Shown here in pieces: positions 42,102 through 52,943 of a stretch of 64,000 nt of DNA. This stretch comes from Denitratisoma oestradiolicum (GTDB lineage: Bacteria; Pseudomonadota; Gammaproteobacteria; Burkholderiales; Rhodocyclaceae), in contig NZ_LR778301.1 of assembly GCF_902813185.1 (NCBI RefSeq), positions 3,204,001 through 3,268,000 on the forward strand, in the 5' to 3' direction. A program made the position numbers and the translations under genes. Below the pieces are notes generated by a model. It saw only the letters and a program-made list of their open reading frames with translations. It did no database searches and was not told where the DNA came from. The number at the start of each line of letters is the position of its first letter. Position 1 is the stretch's first letter.

Positions 42102-43085
42102 TCAGCCCAGCTTTTCAAGCCCGGCAGGGGGCCAGTTTTCCAACTTCATACCCAGCGTGAGGCCACGGGAGGCCAACACTTCCTTGATCTCGTTGAGTGA
42201 CTTGCGGCCAAGGTTCGGGGTCTTCAGCAGTTCGGTTTCGGTACGCTGAATCAGATCGCCGATGTAGTAGATATTCTCGGCCTTCAGACAGTTCGCCGAG
42301 CGGACCGTGAGTTCCAAGTCGTCTACTGGACGCAGCAGTTCGGGCGCCACGGGAATCTGTTTCTGCTCAACCGCAGCCACAGCAGTGTTTTCCAGATCGG
42401 CAAACACCGACAATTGATCCATCAGGATACGGGCGGCATAGCGAATGGACTCTTCCGGGTCCACCGCGCCATTGGTCTCCAGATCAATGATCAGCTTGTC
42501 CAGGTCAGTACGCTGCTCAACCCGGGCCGACTCCACTTGGTAGCTGACACGCCGCACCGGACTGAAAGAGGCATCGAGCAGAATCCGACCGATGATCTTG
42601 CCTTCCTCCTTAGCAGAGGGACGAACATTGGCCGGCTCATAGCCGCGACCGGTTTCAACCTTGATCTGCATGTCGAGCTTGCCACCGGGCGCCACGTGTG
42701 CGATCACATGATCCGGATTGATGATTTCCACATCGTGACTGGTCTCGATATCGGCGGCGGTTACAACCCCTTCACCCATTTTGGACAGGTTCAGTGTCGC
42801 CTCGCTCCGATTGTGCAGCTTGAGCACCACGCCCTTCATGTTGAGCAGGATGTCGACCACGTCCTCGCGCACGCCCTCCAGGGTGGAGTACTCGTGCAGC
42901 ACGCCCTCAATGGCCACTTCGGTCGGGGCAGCGCCAGGCAGGGAAGACAAAAGAATGCGGCGCAACGCATTCCCCAGCGTGTGGCCATACCCCCGCTCGA
43001 ACGGTTCCATCACCACGCGGGCATGGACGGGCGACAATGTCTGGACATCAATGATGCGAGGCTTCAGAAGAGCGTTGCTTTGCAT
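42102..43085 (-). CDS. rpoA: DNA-directed RNA polymerase subunit alpha
   Basis: 327 residues. The start at 43085 ([15 protein letters not shown]) is the normal one. The N-terminal domain ([21 protein letters not shown]) dimerises and nucleates the polymerase. The C-terminal domain ([21 protein letters not shown], then [20 protein letters not shown]) binds UP elements and activators. It is co-transcribed with rpsD upstream and rplQ downstream. Confidence 0.98.
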   Translation of the reverse strand: MQSNALLKPRIIDVQTLSPVHARVVMEPFERGYGHTLGNALRRILLSSLPGAAPTEVAIEGVLHEYSTLEGVREDVVDILLNMKGVVLKLHNRSEATLNLSKMGEGVVTAADIETSHDVEIINPDHVIAHVAPGGKLDMQIKVETGRGYEPANVRPSAKEEGKIIGRILLDASFSPVRRVSYQVESARVEQRTDLDKLIIDLETNGAVDPEESIRYAARILMDQLSVFADLENTAVAAVEQKQIPVAPELLRPVDDLELTVRSANCLKAENIYYIGDLIQRTETELLKTPNLGRKSLNEIKEVLASRGLTLGMKLENWPPAGLEKLG

Positions 43086-43148
43086 CTGCGTTCCTTCAGA
43101 TAGATAAGCGCCTGGCACCCAAGGGTAGCCAGGCGCGATGCTCGTGGA

Positions 43149-43778
43149 TTAGCGTGAGTACAGTTCGACGACCAAGCCCTCGTTGATGGAGGGCGGCAAC
43201 TCATCACGGGCAGGATAGGACTTGAATACGCCCTTTGCTTCCTTGACATTCACCTCCAGCCACTCAGGGAAACCACGAGACTCCGCAGCCTCCAGCGCAC
43301 CCTTGGAGCGCAGTTGCGCCTTCGAATGATCAGCCAGTTGCACCACATCGCCGGGACGCACGTTGTAGGAAGGGATATTCACGCGCTGGCCATTCACCAG
43401 CACACCGTTATGGCGAACGACTTGCCGCGCCTCGGCACGGGAAGCGCCAAAACCCATGCGGTAAGCCACCGCATCAAGACGGCTTTCCAGCAACTGAAGC
43501 AGGTTTTCACCCGTCTGGCCCTTGCGGCGCTCGGCCTCGGCGAAGGTCTTGCGGAACTGACGCTCCAGGATGCCGTAGATACGGCGAATCTTTTGTTTTT
43601 CGCGCAGCTGCTGACCATAGCCAGACAGGCGCTGCCCTGACTTCTGGCCATGCTGACCAGGCGCATAGGCACGGCGCTCGATAGAGCACTTGTCGGTGAA
43701 ACACTTCTCGCCCTTGAGGAAGAGTTTCTCTCCCTCACGGCGGCATTGGCGGCACTTTGCGTCGAGATTACGGGCCAC
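43149..43778 (-). CDS. rpsD: 30S ribosomal protein S4, four-cysteine (zinc) form
   Basis: 209 residues. S4 starts 30S assembly by binding 16S rRNA and in E. coli represses the alpha operon. Cys9, Cys12, Cys26 and Cys31 match the zinc site of Thermus S4, unlike the nearly Cys-free E. coli protein. [24 protein letters not shown] and [14 protein letters not shown] are invariant regions. Confidence 0.97.
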   Translation of the reverse strand: MARNLDAKCRQCRREGEKLFLKGEKCFTDKCSIERRAYAPGQHGQKSGQRLSGYGQQLREKQKIRRIYGILERQFRKTFAEAERRKGQTGENLLQLLESRLDAVAYRMGFGASRAEARQVVRHNGVLVNGQRVNIPSYNVRPGDVVQLADHSKAQLRSKGALEAAESRGFPEWLEVNVKEAKGVFKSYPARDELPPSINEGLVVELYSR

Positions 43779-43806
43779 TTGGCGGACTCCTTGTTATCGT
43801 TTGCGC

Positions 43807-44196
43807 TTAGATGCGCCGGCGCTTCGGCGGACGGCAGCCGTTATGGGGCACCGGCGTGATGTCTGCAATACTGGTGATTTTCATCCCCAGCGCATTCAGG
43901 GCGCGAACAGCGGACTCGCGCCCAGGGCCGGGACCCTTGATGCGAACCTCGAGGTTCTTGACACCGCACTCCTGGGCCGCCTTGCCAGCAGCCTCGGCGG
44001 CAACCTGGGCTGCAAACGGGGTGCTCTTGCGGGAGCCCTTGAAGCCAGCACCTCCCGAGGTCGCCCAGGACAACGCGTTACCCTGACGATCGGTGATGGT
44101 GATGATGGTGTTATTGAAGGAAGCATGCACGTGGGCAATACCCTCGGCAATATTCTTCTTGACCTTCTTTCGTACTTTGGTTGCGGTCTTTGCCAT
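43807..44196 (-). CDS. rpsK: 30S ribosomal protein S11
   Basis: 129 residues, [21 protein letters not shown] to the basic end [12 protein letters not shown]11 lies on the 30S platform by the mRNA exit. It follows rpsM after 15 nt. Confidence 0.97.
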   Translation of the reverse strand: MAKTATKVRKKVKKNIAEGIAHVHASFNNTIITITDRQGNALSWATSGGAGFKGSRKSTPFAAQVAAEAAGKAAQECGVKNLEVRIKGPGPGRESAVRALNALGMKITSIADITPVPHNGCRPPKRRRI

Positions 44197-44211
44197 ATTG
44201 AATAGTCCCGA

Positions 44212-44574
44212 TTATTTCTTGCCGGCGATCGACTTGCGCGGACCCTTGCGGGTACGTGCATTGGTACGCGTACGCTGGCCACGGCAAGGCAGACCACGAC
44301 GATGGCGAACACCGCGATAGCAGCCAAGGTCCATCAGCCGCTTGATGTTCATCGTCACCTCACGGCGCAGGTCGCCCTCTACGGTGAACTTACCCACTTC
44401 CTCTCGCAGCCGATCCATTTCAGTATCGGTGAGGTCCTTGATTTTGGTCGAGCGTTTAACGCCCGCCGCGTCACAAATCTTCTGGGCACGGGGACGACCG
44501 ATACCAAAGATCGCAGTCAGTGCGATCTCGGCATGCTGGTGGTTCGAAATATTTACGCCGGCGATACGGGCCAT
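44212..44574 (-). CDS. rpsM: 30S ribosomal protein S13
   Basis: 120 residues beginning [20 protein letters not shown], with [10 protein letters not shown] and the basic tail [15 protein letters not shown]13 sits in the 30S head and contacts 50S and P-site tRNA. It is the first gene after the alpha promoter found 44 nt upstream. Confidence 0.97.
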   Translation of the reverse strand: MARIAGVNISNHQHAEIALTAIFGIGRPRAQKICDAAGVKRSTKIKDLTDTEMDRLREEVGKFTVEGDLRREVTMNIKRLMDLGCYRGVRHRRGLPCRGQRTRTNARTRKGPRKSIAGKK

Positions 44575-44617
44575 ATCTTTACCTGTCTATCGCTGAATGA
44601 AAAATGAAAAGCCGAGC

Positions 44618-44646
44618 ATTGTACCTTATCGACACTATCTGATCAA
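44618..44646 (-). promoter_or_regulatory. Alpha-operon promoter upstream of rpsM
   Basis: TTGATC (44646-44641), a 17-bp spacer and TACAAT (44623-44618). The -35 overlaps the stop codon of rpmJ. GC-rich bases follow the -10, as in ppGpp-controlled promoters. Confidence 0.75.
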
Positions 44647-44756
44647 CCCTGACGCTGCTTGTGGCGGGGGTCTGTACAAATGACCCGCACCACTCGATTG
44701 CGCCGAATGATCTTGCAGTTACGACAGATACGCTTGACGGAAGCCAAAACTTTCAT
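44643..44756 (-). CDS. rpmJ: 50S ribosomal protein L36 (zinc form)
   Basis: 37 residues starting [20 protein letters not shown] and ending PRHKQRQG. CxxC at residues 11 and 14, a later Cys and a His form the zinc site of the C+ type. It lies between infA and rpsM, its usual place, and its end overlaps the alpha promoter. Confidence 0.95.
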   Translation of the reverse strand: MKVLASVKRICRNCKIIRRNRVVRVICTDPRHKQRQG

Positions 44757-44777
44757 GGTTGCTCTCCGAAAAAAACC

Positions 44778-44996
44778 TTACTTGGCACGGAAAACGATCC
44801 GGCCTTTGGTCAGATCGTAAGGGGTCAATTGAACGGTCACCTTGTCACCAGGAAGTATCCGGATGTAATGCATGCGCATCTTTCCGGAAATGTGCCCCAG
44901 CACCACATGACCATTTTCCAATTTGACCCTAAAAGTTGCATTGGGAAGGTTCTCAACCACCTCGCCCTGCATTTCGATTACGTCTTCCTTCGCCAT
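44778..44996 (-). CDS. infA: Translation initiation factor IF-1
   Basis: 72 residues, an S1/OB fold: [40 protein letters not shown], ending [11 protein letters not shown]-1 blocks the A site during initiation. Between secY and rpmJ, as is usual in betaproteobacteria. Confidence 0.97.
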   Translation of the reverse strand: MAKEDVIEMQGEVVENLPNATFRVKLENGHVVLGHISGKMRMHYIRILPGDKVTVQLTPYDLTKGRIVFRAK

Positions 44997-45005
44997 ATAT
45001 CACGC

Positions 45006-46334
45006 TCATCGACCCGGGAACCCAGCGCCCTTGAAGTTTGCCTTTTTGAGCAGACTCTCGTATTGATGCGACATTACATAGGCTTGTACCTGGGCCATGA
45101 AATCCATGGTCACCACGACGATGATCAGCAAACTGGTACCACCGAAGTAGAACGGGACATTCCACTTGAGAATCAGGAACTCGGGCAGCAGACATACCAG
45201 TGTGATGTAAACGGCCCCGACCATCGTTAGTCGCATCAATATCTTGTCGATATATCGTGCAGTTTGATCACCAGGACGGATACCAGGCACAAAAGCGCCG
45301 CTCTTTTTGAGGTTGTCAGCCGTTTCCCTGGCATTGAATACCAGTGCTGTGTAGAAGAAGCAAAAGAAAACGATGGCAGCAGCATAAAGCATCACGTAAA
45401 TGGGTTGTCCCGGCGAGAGCTTGGCGGCGATATCCTTCAACCAGTTCATTTGCTCAGACGCACCGAACCACTGAGCTACCGTGGCGGGAAACAAGATGAT
45501 CGATGAGGCGAAAATAGGAGGAATCACCCCCGCCATGTTCAGCTTCAGCGGTAGGTGGGAACTTTGACCGCCGTACACTTTGTTACCGACCTGACGCTTG
45601 GCGTAGTTAACCAAAATTTTGCGCTGGCCCCGTTCGACATAGACAACAAAAGCCGTGACAAGAACCACCAAAGCACAGATGAACAAGGACGTCAGTGCAT
45701 GCATGGCACCCGTCCGTACCAGTTCAAACAGCCCGGCAAGTGCATTGGGCAAGCCAGCCGCAATACCGGCAAAAATGATGATGGAAATACCGTTGCCCAG
45801 GCCGCGCTCGGTTATCTGCTCACCCAGCCACATCAGGAACATTGTTCCGGTGACCAAGGTTGCTACGGTAGTGATGCGAAAAACGAAGCCCGGATCCGTC
45901 ACCAGACCCGCTTGCGATTCCAGTGCAATGGCGATGCCCATAGCTTGAAACAGTGCCAATGCAACCGTACCGTAACGGGTGTACTGCGTAATCTTGCGTC
46001 GCCCCGCTTCACCTTCCTTTTTCAGTGCTTCCAGCGTCGGAGAGGCAATGGCCATCAACTGCATGATGATGGACGCAGAAATATAAGGCATGATGCCCAG
46101 CGCGAAAATCGTGAAGCGCGAGAGGGCGCCACCGGAAAACAGGTTGAATATCCCAAGAATGCCGCCTTTTTCCCGGGAAAACAGTTCCGACAACCCTACC
46201 GGATCAATTCCGGGAACCGGAATATGAGCTCCAATGCGATACACCACGAGGGCGCCCAGGAGGAACCACAGCCGGCGCCACAGATCGCCGAACTTTCCAG
46301 TGTTACCGAGCGTATTGGCTGCTGTACTGGCCAT
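45006..46334 (-). CDS. secY: Protein translocase channel subunit SecY
   Basis: 442 residues with about ten membrane helices, the partner of the SecA encoded in this window. [17 protein letters not shown] (plug and pore region), [21 protein letters not shown] and [15 protein letters not shown] are typical; the cytosolic C terminus is [19 protein letters not shown]. It follows rplO after 20 nt without its own promoter. Confidence 0.97.
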   Translation of the reverse strand: MASTAANTLGNTGKFGDLWRRLWFLLGALVVYRIGAHIPVPGIDPVGLSELFSREKGGILGIFNLFSGGALSRFTIFALGIMPYISASIIMQLMAIASPTLEALKKEGEAGRRKITQYTRYGTVALALFQAMGIAIALESQAGLVTDPGFVFRITTVATLVTGTMFLMWLGEQITERGLGNGISIIIFAGIAAGLPNALAGLFELVRTGAMHALTSLFICALVVLVTAFVVYVERGQRKILVNYAKRQVGNKVYGGQSSHLPLKLNMAGVIPPIFASSIILFPATVAQWFGASEQMNWLKDIAAKLSPGQPIYVMLYAAAIVFFCFFYTALVFNARETADNLKKSGAFVPGIRPGDQTARYIDKILMRLTMVGAVYITLVCLLPEFLILKWNVPFYFGGTSLLIIVVVTMDFMAQVQAYVMSHQYESLLKKANFKGAGFPGR

Positions 46335-46354
46335 GGTCCCTGTTCCGTCGCGGC

Positions 46355-46795
46355 TTACTCGCCCACCACCACGGTGCCACCGGCAGCTTCAATCGCTGCC
46401 TTGGCCCCACGAGTAGCGGCAACACCGACCAGCTTGACCTTGCGTCCGATGGTACCGGAGAGGATTACCTTGGCGGCGAGCGCATCACCGGGAACAATGC
46501 CCGCTTGCTTCAATGCCAATAGATCTACTTCATCCACAGGCAATTTATCCAGTTCCGACAGACGTACCTCGACGTTGCGCGCACGGGTCAGGGAAACAAA
46601 ACCACGCTTGGGCAGTCGACGTTGCAAAGGCATCTGACCGCCTTCGAAGCCCACTTTATGGAAACCGCCAGCCCGTGACTTCTGGCCTTTGTGACCACGG
46701 CCGCAGGTCTTGCCCAGGCCGCTGCCAATACCACGACCGACACGCTTTGCAGCATGCTTGGAGCCTGCTCCAGGTTTCAGATTATTCAGTTCCAT
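46355..46795 (-). CDS. rplO: 50S ribosomal protein L15
   Basis: 146 residues: [40 protein letters not shown] and [18 protein letters not shown] identify L15, a late-assembling 50S protein. It lies between rpmD and secY. Confidence 0.97.
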   Translation of the reverse strand: MELNNLKPGAGSKHAAKRVGRGIGSGLGKTCGRGHKGQKSRAGGFHKVGFEGGQMPLQRRLPKRGFVSLTRARNVEVRLSELDKLPVDEVDLLALKQAGIVPGDALAAKVILSGTIGRKVKLVGVAATRGAKAAIEAAGGTVVVGE

Positions 46796-46801
46796 GACTT
46801 A

Positions 46802-46984
46802 TCAGTCCTCGCACTTCACCAGATAGGCGACCTTATGCACCATGCCGCGCACTTCTGGTGTGTCCTTCAACACGACCGTATGACTCAGCCGGCGCAGCCC
46901 AAGCCCCCGCACCGTGGCGCGATGATCTTGCTTGGTGCCAATAACACTCTTGACGAGAGTCACTTTGATGGTTTTATCAGCCAT
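46802..46984 (-). CDS. rpmD: 50S ribosomal protein L30
   Basis: 60 residues with [21 protein letters not shown] and a C-terminal [16 protein letters not shown]. Short single-domain L30, 3 nt after rpsE and 6 nt before rplO. Confidence 0.96.
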   Translation of the reverse strand: MADKTIKVTLVKSVIGTKQDHRATVRGLGLRRLSHTVVLKDTPEVRGMVHKVAYLVKCED

Positions 46985-46987
46985 GAC

Positions 46988-47515
46988 TTACTCCAGGATG
47001 TCCTGCACACTCTTGCCGCGCTTGGCCGCAATCTCGGCGGGCGTGCTCGTGGCGAGCAGGCCGTTGATGGTGGCACGGACGAGATTGTAGGGATTGGTGG
47101 AACCAATCGCCTTGGCAACCACATCGGTAACGCCCATGACTTCGAACACGGCGCGCATCGGGCCACCGGCAATAACACCGGTACCGGCCGCCGCTGGCGA
47201 CATCAGGACCATCGTGGCGCCATGCTTGCCCGTCACGGAATGATGCAGTGTGCCGTCACGCAGATTGACTTTGTTCATCTTGCGACGAGCTTCCTCCATC
47301 GCTTTTTGCACCGCCACGGGCACTTCGCGGGACTTGCCCTTACCCATGCCGATACCACCGTCGCCGTCGCCAACGACAGTCAACGCGGCGAAGCCAAGAA
47401 TACGACCACCCTTGACGACCTTGGTTACACGATTGATGGAGACCATCTTCTCGCGCATGCCGTCATCGCGCTCCTCGTTGGCCTGCTGAGGTTTCCTACC
47501 TTGCGGTTTTGCCAT
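46988..47515 (-). CDS. rpsE: 30S ribosomal protein S5
   Basis: 175 residues. S5 affects decoding accuracy. [40 protein letters not shown] and [18 protein letters not shown] are diagnostic. Confidence 0.97.
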   Translation of the reverse strand: MAKPQGRKPQQANEERDDGMREKMVSINRVTKVVKGGRILGFAALTVVGDGDGGIGMGKGKSREVPVAVQKAMEEARRKMNKVNLRDGTLHHSVTGKHGATMVLMSPAAAGTGVIAGGPMRAVFEVMGVTDVVAKAIGSTNPYNLVRATINGLLATSTPAEIAAKRGKSVQDILE

Positions 47516-47527
47516 TTCGATCTCCGC

Positions 47528-47881
47528 TTAGAACTTGAGGCCGCCTTCGCGAGCCGCCTCGGCCAGCGCCTTGACGCGGCCGTGATAGTGAAAGCCTGAC
47601 CGGTCGAATGCAACCTGATCAATACCGGCAGCCAAAGCCCGCTCAGCGATCAGCTTGCCTACCAGTTTTGCGGCCTCGACATTGCCGCCATTGGCAACCT
47701 GCGCACGCACATTCCCTTCAGCGGTGGAAGCCGCGACGAGGACCTTAGTGCCACAATCCGAAAATACCTGAGCGTAGATATGGCAGTTGGACCGATGCAC
47801 AGCAAGCCGCACCGACTTGAGCTCTGCAATCTTGGCGCGGGTTTTGCGCGCCCTACGCAACCGAGCTTGTTTCTTATCCAT
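47528..47881 (-). CDS. rplR: 50S ribosomal protein L18
   Basis: 117 residues: [36 protein letters not shown] and [27 protein letters not shown]18 binds 5S rRNA in the central protuberance. Confidence 0.97.
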   Translation of the reverse strand: MDKKQARLRRARKTRAKIAELKSVRLAVHRSNCHIYAQVFSDCGTKVLVAASTAEGNVRAQVANGGNVEAAKLVGKLIAERALAAGIDQVAFDRSGFHYHGRVKALAEAAREGGLKF

Positions 47882-47893
47882 GATTTCTCGCCC

Positions 47894-48427
47894 TTACTTC
47901 TTCTTGGTTTCCTTGATGGTAATAACCTCATCCGAGTAGCGAACACCCTTGCCTTTGTAAGGCTCGGGAGGACGATAGGCACGGACTTCGGCTGCTACCT
48001 GACCCACTTTCTGCTTGTCGATACCCTTGATCAGGATTTCGGTCTGAGTGGGCGTCTCAACCTTGATTCCCTCCGGCATCTGATGCACTACCGGATGGGA
48101 ATAACCCAGACTCAGATTCAGCTTGTCGCCCTGAGCCTGAGCCTTGTAGCCCACACCAACCAGGGACAGCTTCTTTTCGAAACCCTTGGAAACACCGGCC
48201 ACCATGTTATTCACCAGAGCACGCATGGTGCCGGACATGGCGCCGCCATTAACGGCCCCTTCCACCGCTCGACAGAAAAGGGACTCGCCCTCCTTATCGA
48301 TCCTGACGGAAGGCAGGACAAACTGCTTCAGCGTACCGAGGGGACCCTTGACGCTAATCTCAGCACCAGCGAGGGTGACATCCACCCCCTTGGGCAACTC
48401 GACGGGATATTTTGCTACACGGGACAT
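47894..48427 (-). CDS. rplF: 50S ribosomal protein L6
   Basis: 177 residues starting [19 protein letters not shown]; this ATG at 48427 is preferred to a longer frame. Two repeated halves, with [20 protein letters not shown] and [17 protein letters not shown]6 supports the factor-binding region of 50S. Confidence 0.97.
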   Translation of the reverse strand: MSRVAKYPVELPKGVDVTLAGAEISVKGPLGTLKQFVLPSVRIDKEGESLFCRAVEGAVNGGAMSGTMRALVNNMVAGVSKGFEKKLSLVGVGYKAQAQGDKLNLSLGYSHPVVHQMPEGIKVETPTQTEILIKGIDKQKVGQVAAEVRAYRPPEPYKGKGVRYSDEVITIKETKKK

Positions 48428-48440
48428 TGCAACATCCTCC

Positions 48441-48836
48441 TTAGGCGACGATGCAAAGGACTTCACCGCCAACATTGCTGGCTCGCGCCTTGCGGTCGGT
48501 CATCACGCCCTTCGGCGTGGAAACGATAGCGACGCCAAGACCATTCATCACGCGGGGCAGGTCATCCTTACCCTTGTACACGCGCAGACCAGGCTTGGAA
48601 ATCCGCTCGATACGCTCAATGACAGGGCGGCCGGCATAATACTTGAGCGCAATGTCCAGCTCGGATTTGCCACCACCCTGACGCAAGGCGAAGTCTTCGA
48701 TATAGCCTTCGTCCTTCAACACCTTGGCAATCGCCGCCTTGATCTTGGAGGCTGGCATCGACACGGACACCTTTTCCACCATCTGGGCATTGCGAATGCG
48801 AGTCAGCATGTCGGCAATAGGATCGGTCATACTCAT
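48441..48836 (-). CDS. rpsH: 30S ribosomal protein S8
   Basis: 131 residues: [37 protein letters not shown] and [19 protein letters not shown]8 organises the central domain of 16S rRNA and in E. coli represses the spc operon. Confidence 0.97.
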   Translation of the reverse strand: MSMTDPIADMLTRIRNAQMVEKVSVSMPASKIKAAIAKVLKDEGYIEDFALRQGGGKSELDIALKYYAGRPVIERIERISKPGLRVYKGKDDLPRVMNGLGVAIVSTPKGVMTDRKARASNVGGEVLCIVA

Positions 48837-48846
48837 TTCACTCTCC

Positions 48847-49152
48847 TTACCAACTGGCCTTGGTCATGCCAGGCACTTCGCCCCGCATGGCGATCTCGCG
48901 CAGTTTGTTGCGGCACAGGCCGAATTTGCGGAACACGCCACGAGGACGGCCAGTCAGCGCACAGCGATTGCGCTGACGCGACGGACTGGCGTTGCGCGGC
49001 AATTGCTGCATCTTCAGCCGCGCATCCATGCGGTCATCATCCGACAGGCCGGTATTGTTAATGGTAGCGAGCAGTTCGGCGCGCTTGGCAGCATACTTAG
49101 CCACCGTCTTAGCGCGCTTGGCTTCGCGATTCTTGAGTGCAAGTTTCGCCAT
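48847..49152 (-). CDS. rpsN: 30S ribosomal protein S14 (zinc-independent form)
   Basis: 101 residues, the long form without CxxC knuckles, ending [21 protein letters not shown] then TKASW. The insert RDARL-like helix region between the basic N terminus and the [14 protein letters not shown] core confirms the long type. Confidence 0.97.
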   Translation of the reverse strand: MAKLALKNREAKRAKTVAKYAAKRAELLATINNTGLSDDDRMDARLKMQQLPRNASPSRQRNRCALTGRPRGVFRKFGLCRNKLREIAMRGEVPGMTKASW

Positions 49153-49159
49153 GGTTCCC

Positions 49160-49699
49160 TCAGCTCTTGAAGGGGAATTTGAAGGCGGCGAGAAGAGCCC
49201 TCGCCTCCTCGTCGGTTTTCGCGGTGGTGGTAATGCTGATATTCATCCCACGCAACGCGTCGATCTTGTCGTACTCGATCTCGGGAAAAATAATCTGCTC
49301 TTTCACACCAATGTTGTAGTTGCCACGACCATCGAAGCCCTTGCCACCCACCCCACGGAAATCACGAATACGGGGCATGGCAACAGTGATGAAACGATCG
49401 AGAAACTCGAACATACGCGCACCACGCAAGGTCACCATGCAACCGATTGGGTAACCCTCCCGAATCTTGAACCCGGCGATGGCCTTGCGGGCCTTGGTGA
49501 CCACTGGCTTCTGACCCGCGATCTTGGTCATGTCGCCGACCGCGTTTTCGAGAATCTTCTTGTCGCCAACAGCCTCACCGACACCCATGTTCAGGGTGAC
49601 CTTGGTAATGCGCGGCACTTCCATGACCGACTTGTAGCCGAACTTTTGCAGAAGCTCGGGCGCCACGGTCTGTTTATAAAACTCTTGCAATCGCGCCAT
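49160..49699 (-). CDS. rplE: 50S ribosomal protein L5
   Basis: 179 residues: [40 protein letters not shown] and [21 protein letters not shown]5 carries 5S rRNA and touches P-site tRNA. It lies between rplX and rpsN. Confidence 0.97.
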   Translation of the reverse strand: MARLQEFYKQTVAPELLQKFGYKSVMEVPRITKVTLNMGVGEAVGDKKILENAVGDMTKIAGQKPVVTKARKAIAGFKIREGYPIGCMVTLRGARMFEFLDRFITVAMPRIRDFRGVGGKGFDGRGNYNIGVKEQIIFPEIEYDKIDALRGMNISITTTAKTDEEARALLAAFKFPFKS

Positions 49700-49707
49700 G
49701 ATGATCC

Positions 49708-50025
49708 TTACGCCTCCACCACTTCGCCATTCGACTTGAACACCCGAACCTTGCGACCATCCTCCAGCGTCTTGAACCCAACGCGATCACCCTTCTGGGT
49801 GGCCGGATTGAACAAGGCCAAGTTGGACACATGAATCGGCATCTCTTTTTCCACGATGCCACCAGGCTGACCCTTGAGCGGATTGGGGCGGACGTGACGC
49901 TTGACGCGATTCACCCCCTCAACTACTACACGCTCATCATTCACGCGACGCACCACGGCACCGCGCTTGCCCTTATCTTTACCCGTCGTCACAATGACGG
50001 AATCACCTTTGCGAATCTTGTCCAT
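49708..50025 (-). CDS. rplX: 50S ribosomal protein L24
   Basis: 105 residues with an N-terminal KOW motif ([20 protein letters not shown]) and [19 protein letters not shown]24 initiates 50S assembly. It follows rplN after 10 nt. Confidence 0.97.
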   Translation of the reverse strand: MDKIRKGDSVIVTTGKDKGKRGAVVRRVNDERVVVEGVNRVKRHVRPNPLKGQPGGIVEKEMPIHVSNLALFNPATQKGDRVGFKTLEDGRKVRVFKSNGEVVEA

Positions 50026-50035
50026 AGCCGAATCC

Positions 50036-50404
50036 TCAGAGAACTTCAGGCGCCAGGGAGACGATCTTCATGAAGCGTTCAGTACGCAATTCACGCGTTA
50101 CCGGCCCGAAGATACGCGTGCCGATCGGCTCCAGCTTGTTATTGAGGAGAACCGCGGCATTACCGTCAAACTTGACCAGGGAACCATCCGGACGACGCAC
50201 ACCCTTGGCGGTACGAACCACCACGGCGTTATAAATCTCGCCCTTCTTGACTCGACCACGAGGCGCGGCATCCTTGATACTGACTTTGATAACGTCACCA
50301 ATACCCGCATAGCGGCGCTTGGAGCCGCCCAACACCTTGATGCACATGACCGAACGGGCGCCGGTGTTATCAGCGACGTCGAGCATCGATTGCATTTGGA
50401 TCAT
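50036..50404 (-). CDS. rplN: 50S ribosomal protein L14
   Basis: 122 residues starting [20 protein letters not shown] at 50404, with [13 protein letters not shown] loop and [10 protein letters not shown] near the end. It is the first gene of the spc segment, with a strong promoter about 113 nt upstream and a structured leader. Confidence 0.97.
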   Translation of the reverse strand: MIQMQSMLDVADNTGARSVMCIKVLGGSKRRYAGIGDVIKVSIKDAAPRGRVKKGEIYNAVVVRTAKGVRRPDGSLVKFDGNAAVLLNNKLEPIGTRIFGPVTRELRTERFMKIVSLAPEVL

Positions 50405-50516
50405 ATTTACTCTCCAACTTAACCCACCCAAGCCAAGCTCGGACAGTCAGTCTTGGAACCCGCCTGGGGGTTGATATGCCGAAAACCTGAATTCTCAGCA
50501 GCGGAAAAGAGGCGGG

Positions 50517-50545
50517 ATAATAGGGACCCGCCGCTTTTCTGTCAA
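50517..50545 (-). promoter_or_regulatory. spc promoter upstream of rplN
   Basis: TTGACA (50545-50540), a 17-bp spacer and TATTAT (50522-50517): nearly consensus. The -10 is followed by CCCGCC, a GC-rich discriminator typical of stringently controlled ribosomal promoters. Position between rpsQ and rplN matches the E. coli spc promoter. The leader from about 50510 to 50405 can form AACCC/GGGTT and CCAAG/CTTGG hairpins. Confidence 0.88.
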
Positions 50546-50562
50546 CAACTTATTCGCCTGAA

Positions 50563-50832
50563 TCAGACGATCCGGGCTTTTTCCATCACCTTGATAACAC
50601 GCCATGCCTTGGTACGGGAAATCGGCGCACACTCCTCGATCTGAACCAGATCGCCGTCATGGGCATCCAAACCCTCGACATGGGCATGATATTTTTTGGA
50701 ACGGGTCATCACCTTGCCGATAAGCGGATGCTTGACACGGCGCTCCACCAAGACCGTAACGGTCTTGTCCATCTTGTCGCTCACGACACGCCCTTGCAGG
50801 GTGCGCCGCATGGATTGCTGAGTTTCGCTCAT
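50563..50832 (-). CDS. rpsQ: 30S ribosomal protein S17
   Basis: 89 residues, OB fold: [20 protein letters not shown] and [20 protein letters not shown]. Last gene of the S10 segment; 158 nt separate it from rplN. Confidence 0.97.
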   Translation of the reverse strand: MSETQQSMRRTLQGRVVSDKMDKTVTVLVERRVKHPLIGKVMTRSKKYHAHVEGLDAHDGDLVQIEECAPISRTKAWRVIKVMEKARIV

Positions 50833-51023
50833 TTCGCAGTCGCCTTCTCACGCTGAATGGTCTTGACGCGCGCGATATCCTTGCGCACCTTGCCAATCTG
50901 ACTGGTATTGGAAAGTTGCTGGGTCGCGCCCTGCATGCGCAGGGAAAACTGCGCACGACGCAGATCCAACAATTCCTTCTCCAGCTCAGCTTCGTTCTTT
51001 TGCCTCAAATCGCTGGCTTTCAT
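50829..51023 (-). CDS. rpmC: 50S ribosomal protein L29
   Basis: 64 residues, two helices: [20 protein letters not shown] and [19 protein letters not shown]29 lies at the tunnel exit. It overlaps rpsQ by 4 nt. Confidence 0.96.
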   Translation of the reverse strand: MKASDLRQKNEAELEKELLDLRRAQFSLRMQGATQQLSNTSQIGKVRKDIARVKTIQREKATAK

Positions 51024-51026
51024 TTT

Positions 51027-51440
51027 TTACCCCAAATGACGCGTGACGAAAGTGGTCGGCAAGGGCAGCTTAGCAGCGGCAAGGCGGAAAGCCTCCCGCG
51101 CCAAGGTCTCGTCCACGCCATCCATCTCGTAGAGCACCTTGCCCGGCTGAATCTCAGCGACCCAGTACTCGGGATTGCCCTTACCGTTACCCATACGAAC
51201 TTCCGCCGGCTTCTTGGAAATCGGCTTGTCCGGGAAAATGCGGATCCAGATACGGCCACCGCGCTTGATATGACGGGTCATGGCACGACGGGCAGCCTCG
51301 ATCTGGCGTGCCGTTAAACGGCCACGCCCGATCGCTTTGAGCCCGTACTCACCGAAACTGACCTTGGCGCCACGAGTGGCCAGACCAGTATTACGACCTT
51401 TTTGTTCTTTCCTGTATTTCCTGCGTGCGGGTTGCAGCAT
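51027..51440 (-). CDS. rplP: 50S ribosomal protein L16
   Basis: 137 residues: [38 protein letters not shown] and [21 protein letters not shown]16 helps shape the A-site tRNA region. Confidence 0.97.
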   Translation of the reverse strand: MLQPARRKYRKEQKGRNTGLATRGAKVSFGEYGLKAIGRGRLTARQIEAARRAMTRHIKRGGRIWIRIFPDKPISKKPAEVRMGNGKGNPEYWVAEIQPGKVLYEMDGVDETLAREAFRLAAAKLPLPTTFVTRHLG

Positions 51441-51446
51441 GACTCA

Positions 51447-52304
51447 TTACTCCTTCACTTCCGGGCTGCCTTCAACCTTGGGGGCAGCCGCCTTGCGCAC
51501 ACGCTTCACCGGCGTCGCCACCTTGACCTCGCCCTCCGCTTCGGGCTTCACGTCACCAGCGGTCCGGCGCGGACGCTTGGCATCACCCTCATTCCGGGCG
51601 CCCGGACGAGCAGCGCGACGAGGACGCTTGTTCGGGTCTTCCCCAGGCAGATCGGCATTGGCCGGCACCTCGTTCTTGCCCGTCATCTCCCCCTTGAACA
51701 CCCACACCTTGATGCCAATGATGCCGTAGGTGGTCTTGGCCTCGGAAGTACCGTAGTCGATATCGGCCCGAAGCGTATGCAGGGGCACACGCCCTTCGCG
51801 GTACCACTCAGTACGGGCGATTTCAGCACCATTCAAACGGCCAGCGCTCATGATCTTGATGCCCTGGGCGCCAAGACGCATCGCATTCTGCATGGCGCGC
51901 TTCATGGCACGTCGGAACATGATGCGCTTTTCCAGTTGCTGCGCAATGGAATCAGCGATCAATTGGGCGTCCACCTCCGGCTTGCGAATTTCCTCGATAT
52001 TCACATGGACAGGCACGCCCATGCGCTTCTGGAGTTCAGCCTTGAGTTGCTCGATATCCTCGCCCTTCTTGCCGATCACCACGCCAGGCCGGGCGCTGAA
52101 GACGGTGACCCGGGCATTCTTTGCGGGGCGCTCGATGACTACGCGCCCCACGGAAGCGTGGGCGAGTTTCTTCTTCAGGTAATCGCGAACCTCAATGTCT
52201 TCCTTGAGCATCTGGGCGAAATTCCGGCTGGAAGCATACCAGCGCGAAGTCCAATCCCGCGTGACCGAGAGACGGAACCCGGTCGGATGAATCTTCTGTC
52301 CCAT
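51447..52304 (-). CDS. rpsC: 30S ribosomal protein S3 with extended C-terminal tail
   Basis: 285 residues against about 233 in E. coli. The KH-domain core ([20 protein letters not shown]) and the C-terminal domain ([22 protein letters not shown]) are normal. From about residue 213 a 73-residue tail rich in K, R, P, A and E follows, holding two copies of KRPRR. Such tails occur in related bacteria but vary. S3 forms part of the mRNA entry site. Confidence 0.96.
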   Translation of the reverse strand: MGQKIHPTGFRLSVTRDWTSRWYASSRNFAQMLKEDIEVRDYLKKKLAHASVGRVVIERPAKNARVTVFSARPGVVIGKKGEDIEQLKAELQKRMGVPVHVNIEEIRKPEVDAQLIADSIAQQLEKRIMFRRAMKRAMQNAMRLGAQGIKIMSAGRLNGAEIARTEWYREGRVPLHTLRADIDYGTSEAKTTYGIIGIKVWVFKGEMTGKNEVPANADLPGEDPNKRPRRAARPGARNEGDAKRPRRTAGDVKPEAEGEVKVATPVKRVRKAAAPKVEGSPEVKE

Positions 52305-52313
52305 AGGTTTTCC

Positions 52314-52643
52314 TTACTCTCCGACAGTCACGAAAATGTGACAGGTAGGCTTGAGGATACGGTTGCCGCGCCCCTTGGCACGAGCGGTAAACCGCTTGAG
52401 CACCGCCCCTTTTTCCACGTAGATACTTTTCACCACCAGAGCATCGATGTCAGCACCGTCATTGTGCTCGGCGTTGGCAATCGCCGACTCAAGCACTTTT
52501 TTGATGATCGTCGCGCCCTTCTTGGGGCTGAAGGCGAGAATATTCAGCGCCTGATCCACCGGCTTGCCGCGCACGAGATCGGCCACCAGCCGGCCCTTCT
52601 GGGCCGAAAGGCGAACGCCGCGCAGAATCGCATTGGTTTCCAT
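52314..52643 (-). CDS. rplV: 50S ribosomal protein L22
   Basis: 109 residues. The ATG at 52643 ([20 protein letters not shown]) has GGAG 6 nt upstream and is preferred to the GTG two codons before. [20 protein letters not shown] and the hairpin [16 protein letters not shown] reach into the exit tunnel. Confidence 0.96.
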   Translation of the reverse strand: METNAILRGVRLSAQKGRLVADLVRGKPVDQALNILAFSPKKGATIIKKVLESAIANAEHNDGADIDALVVKSIYVEKGAVLKRFTARAKGRGNRILKPTCHIFVTVGE

Positions 52644-52652
52644 CGTCACTCC

Positions 52653-52934
52653 TTACCGCTTGCCAGCGGCTTTCTTGCCGCCGGTGTGGCCCTTGAACGT
52701 ACGGGTCAGGGCAAACTCCCCCAGCTTGTGACCAACCATGTTCTCGGAGATATATACCGGGATGTGCTGCTTGCCGTTATGCACAGCAATGGTCAGACCG
52801 ACAAAGTCGGGCAGGATGGTGGAGCGACGCGACCACGTCTTGATGGGACGCTTGTCGTTACTGGAGCGAACGGCCTCCACCCTCTTCAACAGGTGACCGT
52901 CAATGAACGGGCCTTTTTTGATCGAACGTGCCAT
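52653..52934 (-). CDS. rpsS: 30S ribosomal protein S19
   Basis: 93 residues: [40 protein letters not shown] and [16 protein letters not shown]19 pairs with S13 in the 30S head. Confidence 0.97.
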   Translation of the reverse strand: MARSIKKGPFIDGHLLKRVEAVRSSNDKRPIKTWSRRSTILPDFVGLTIAVHNGKQHIPVYISENMVGHKLGEFALTRTFKGHTGGKKAAGKR

Positions 52935-52943
52935 GATTACCTC

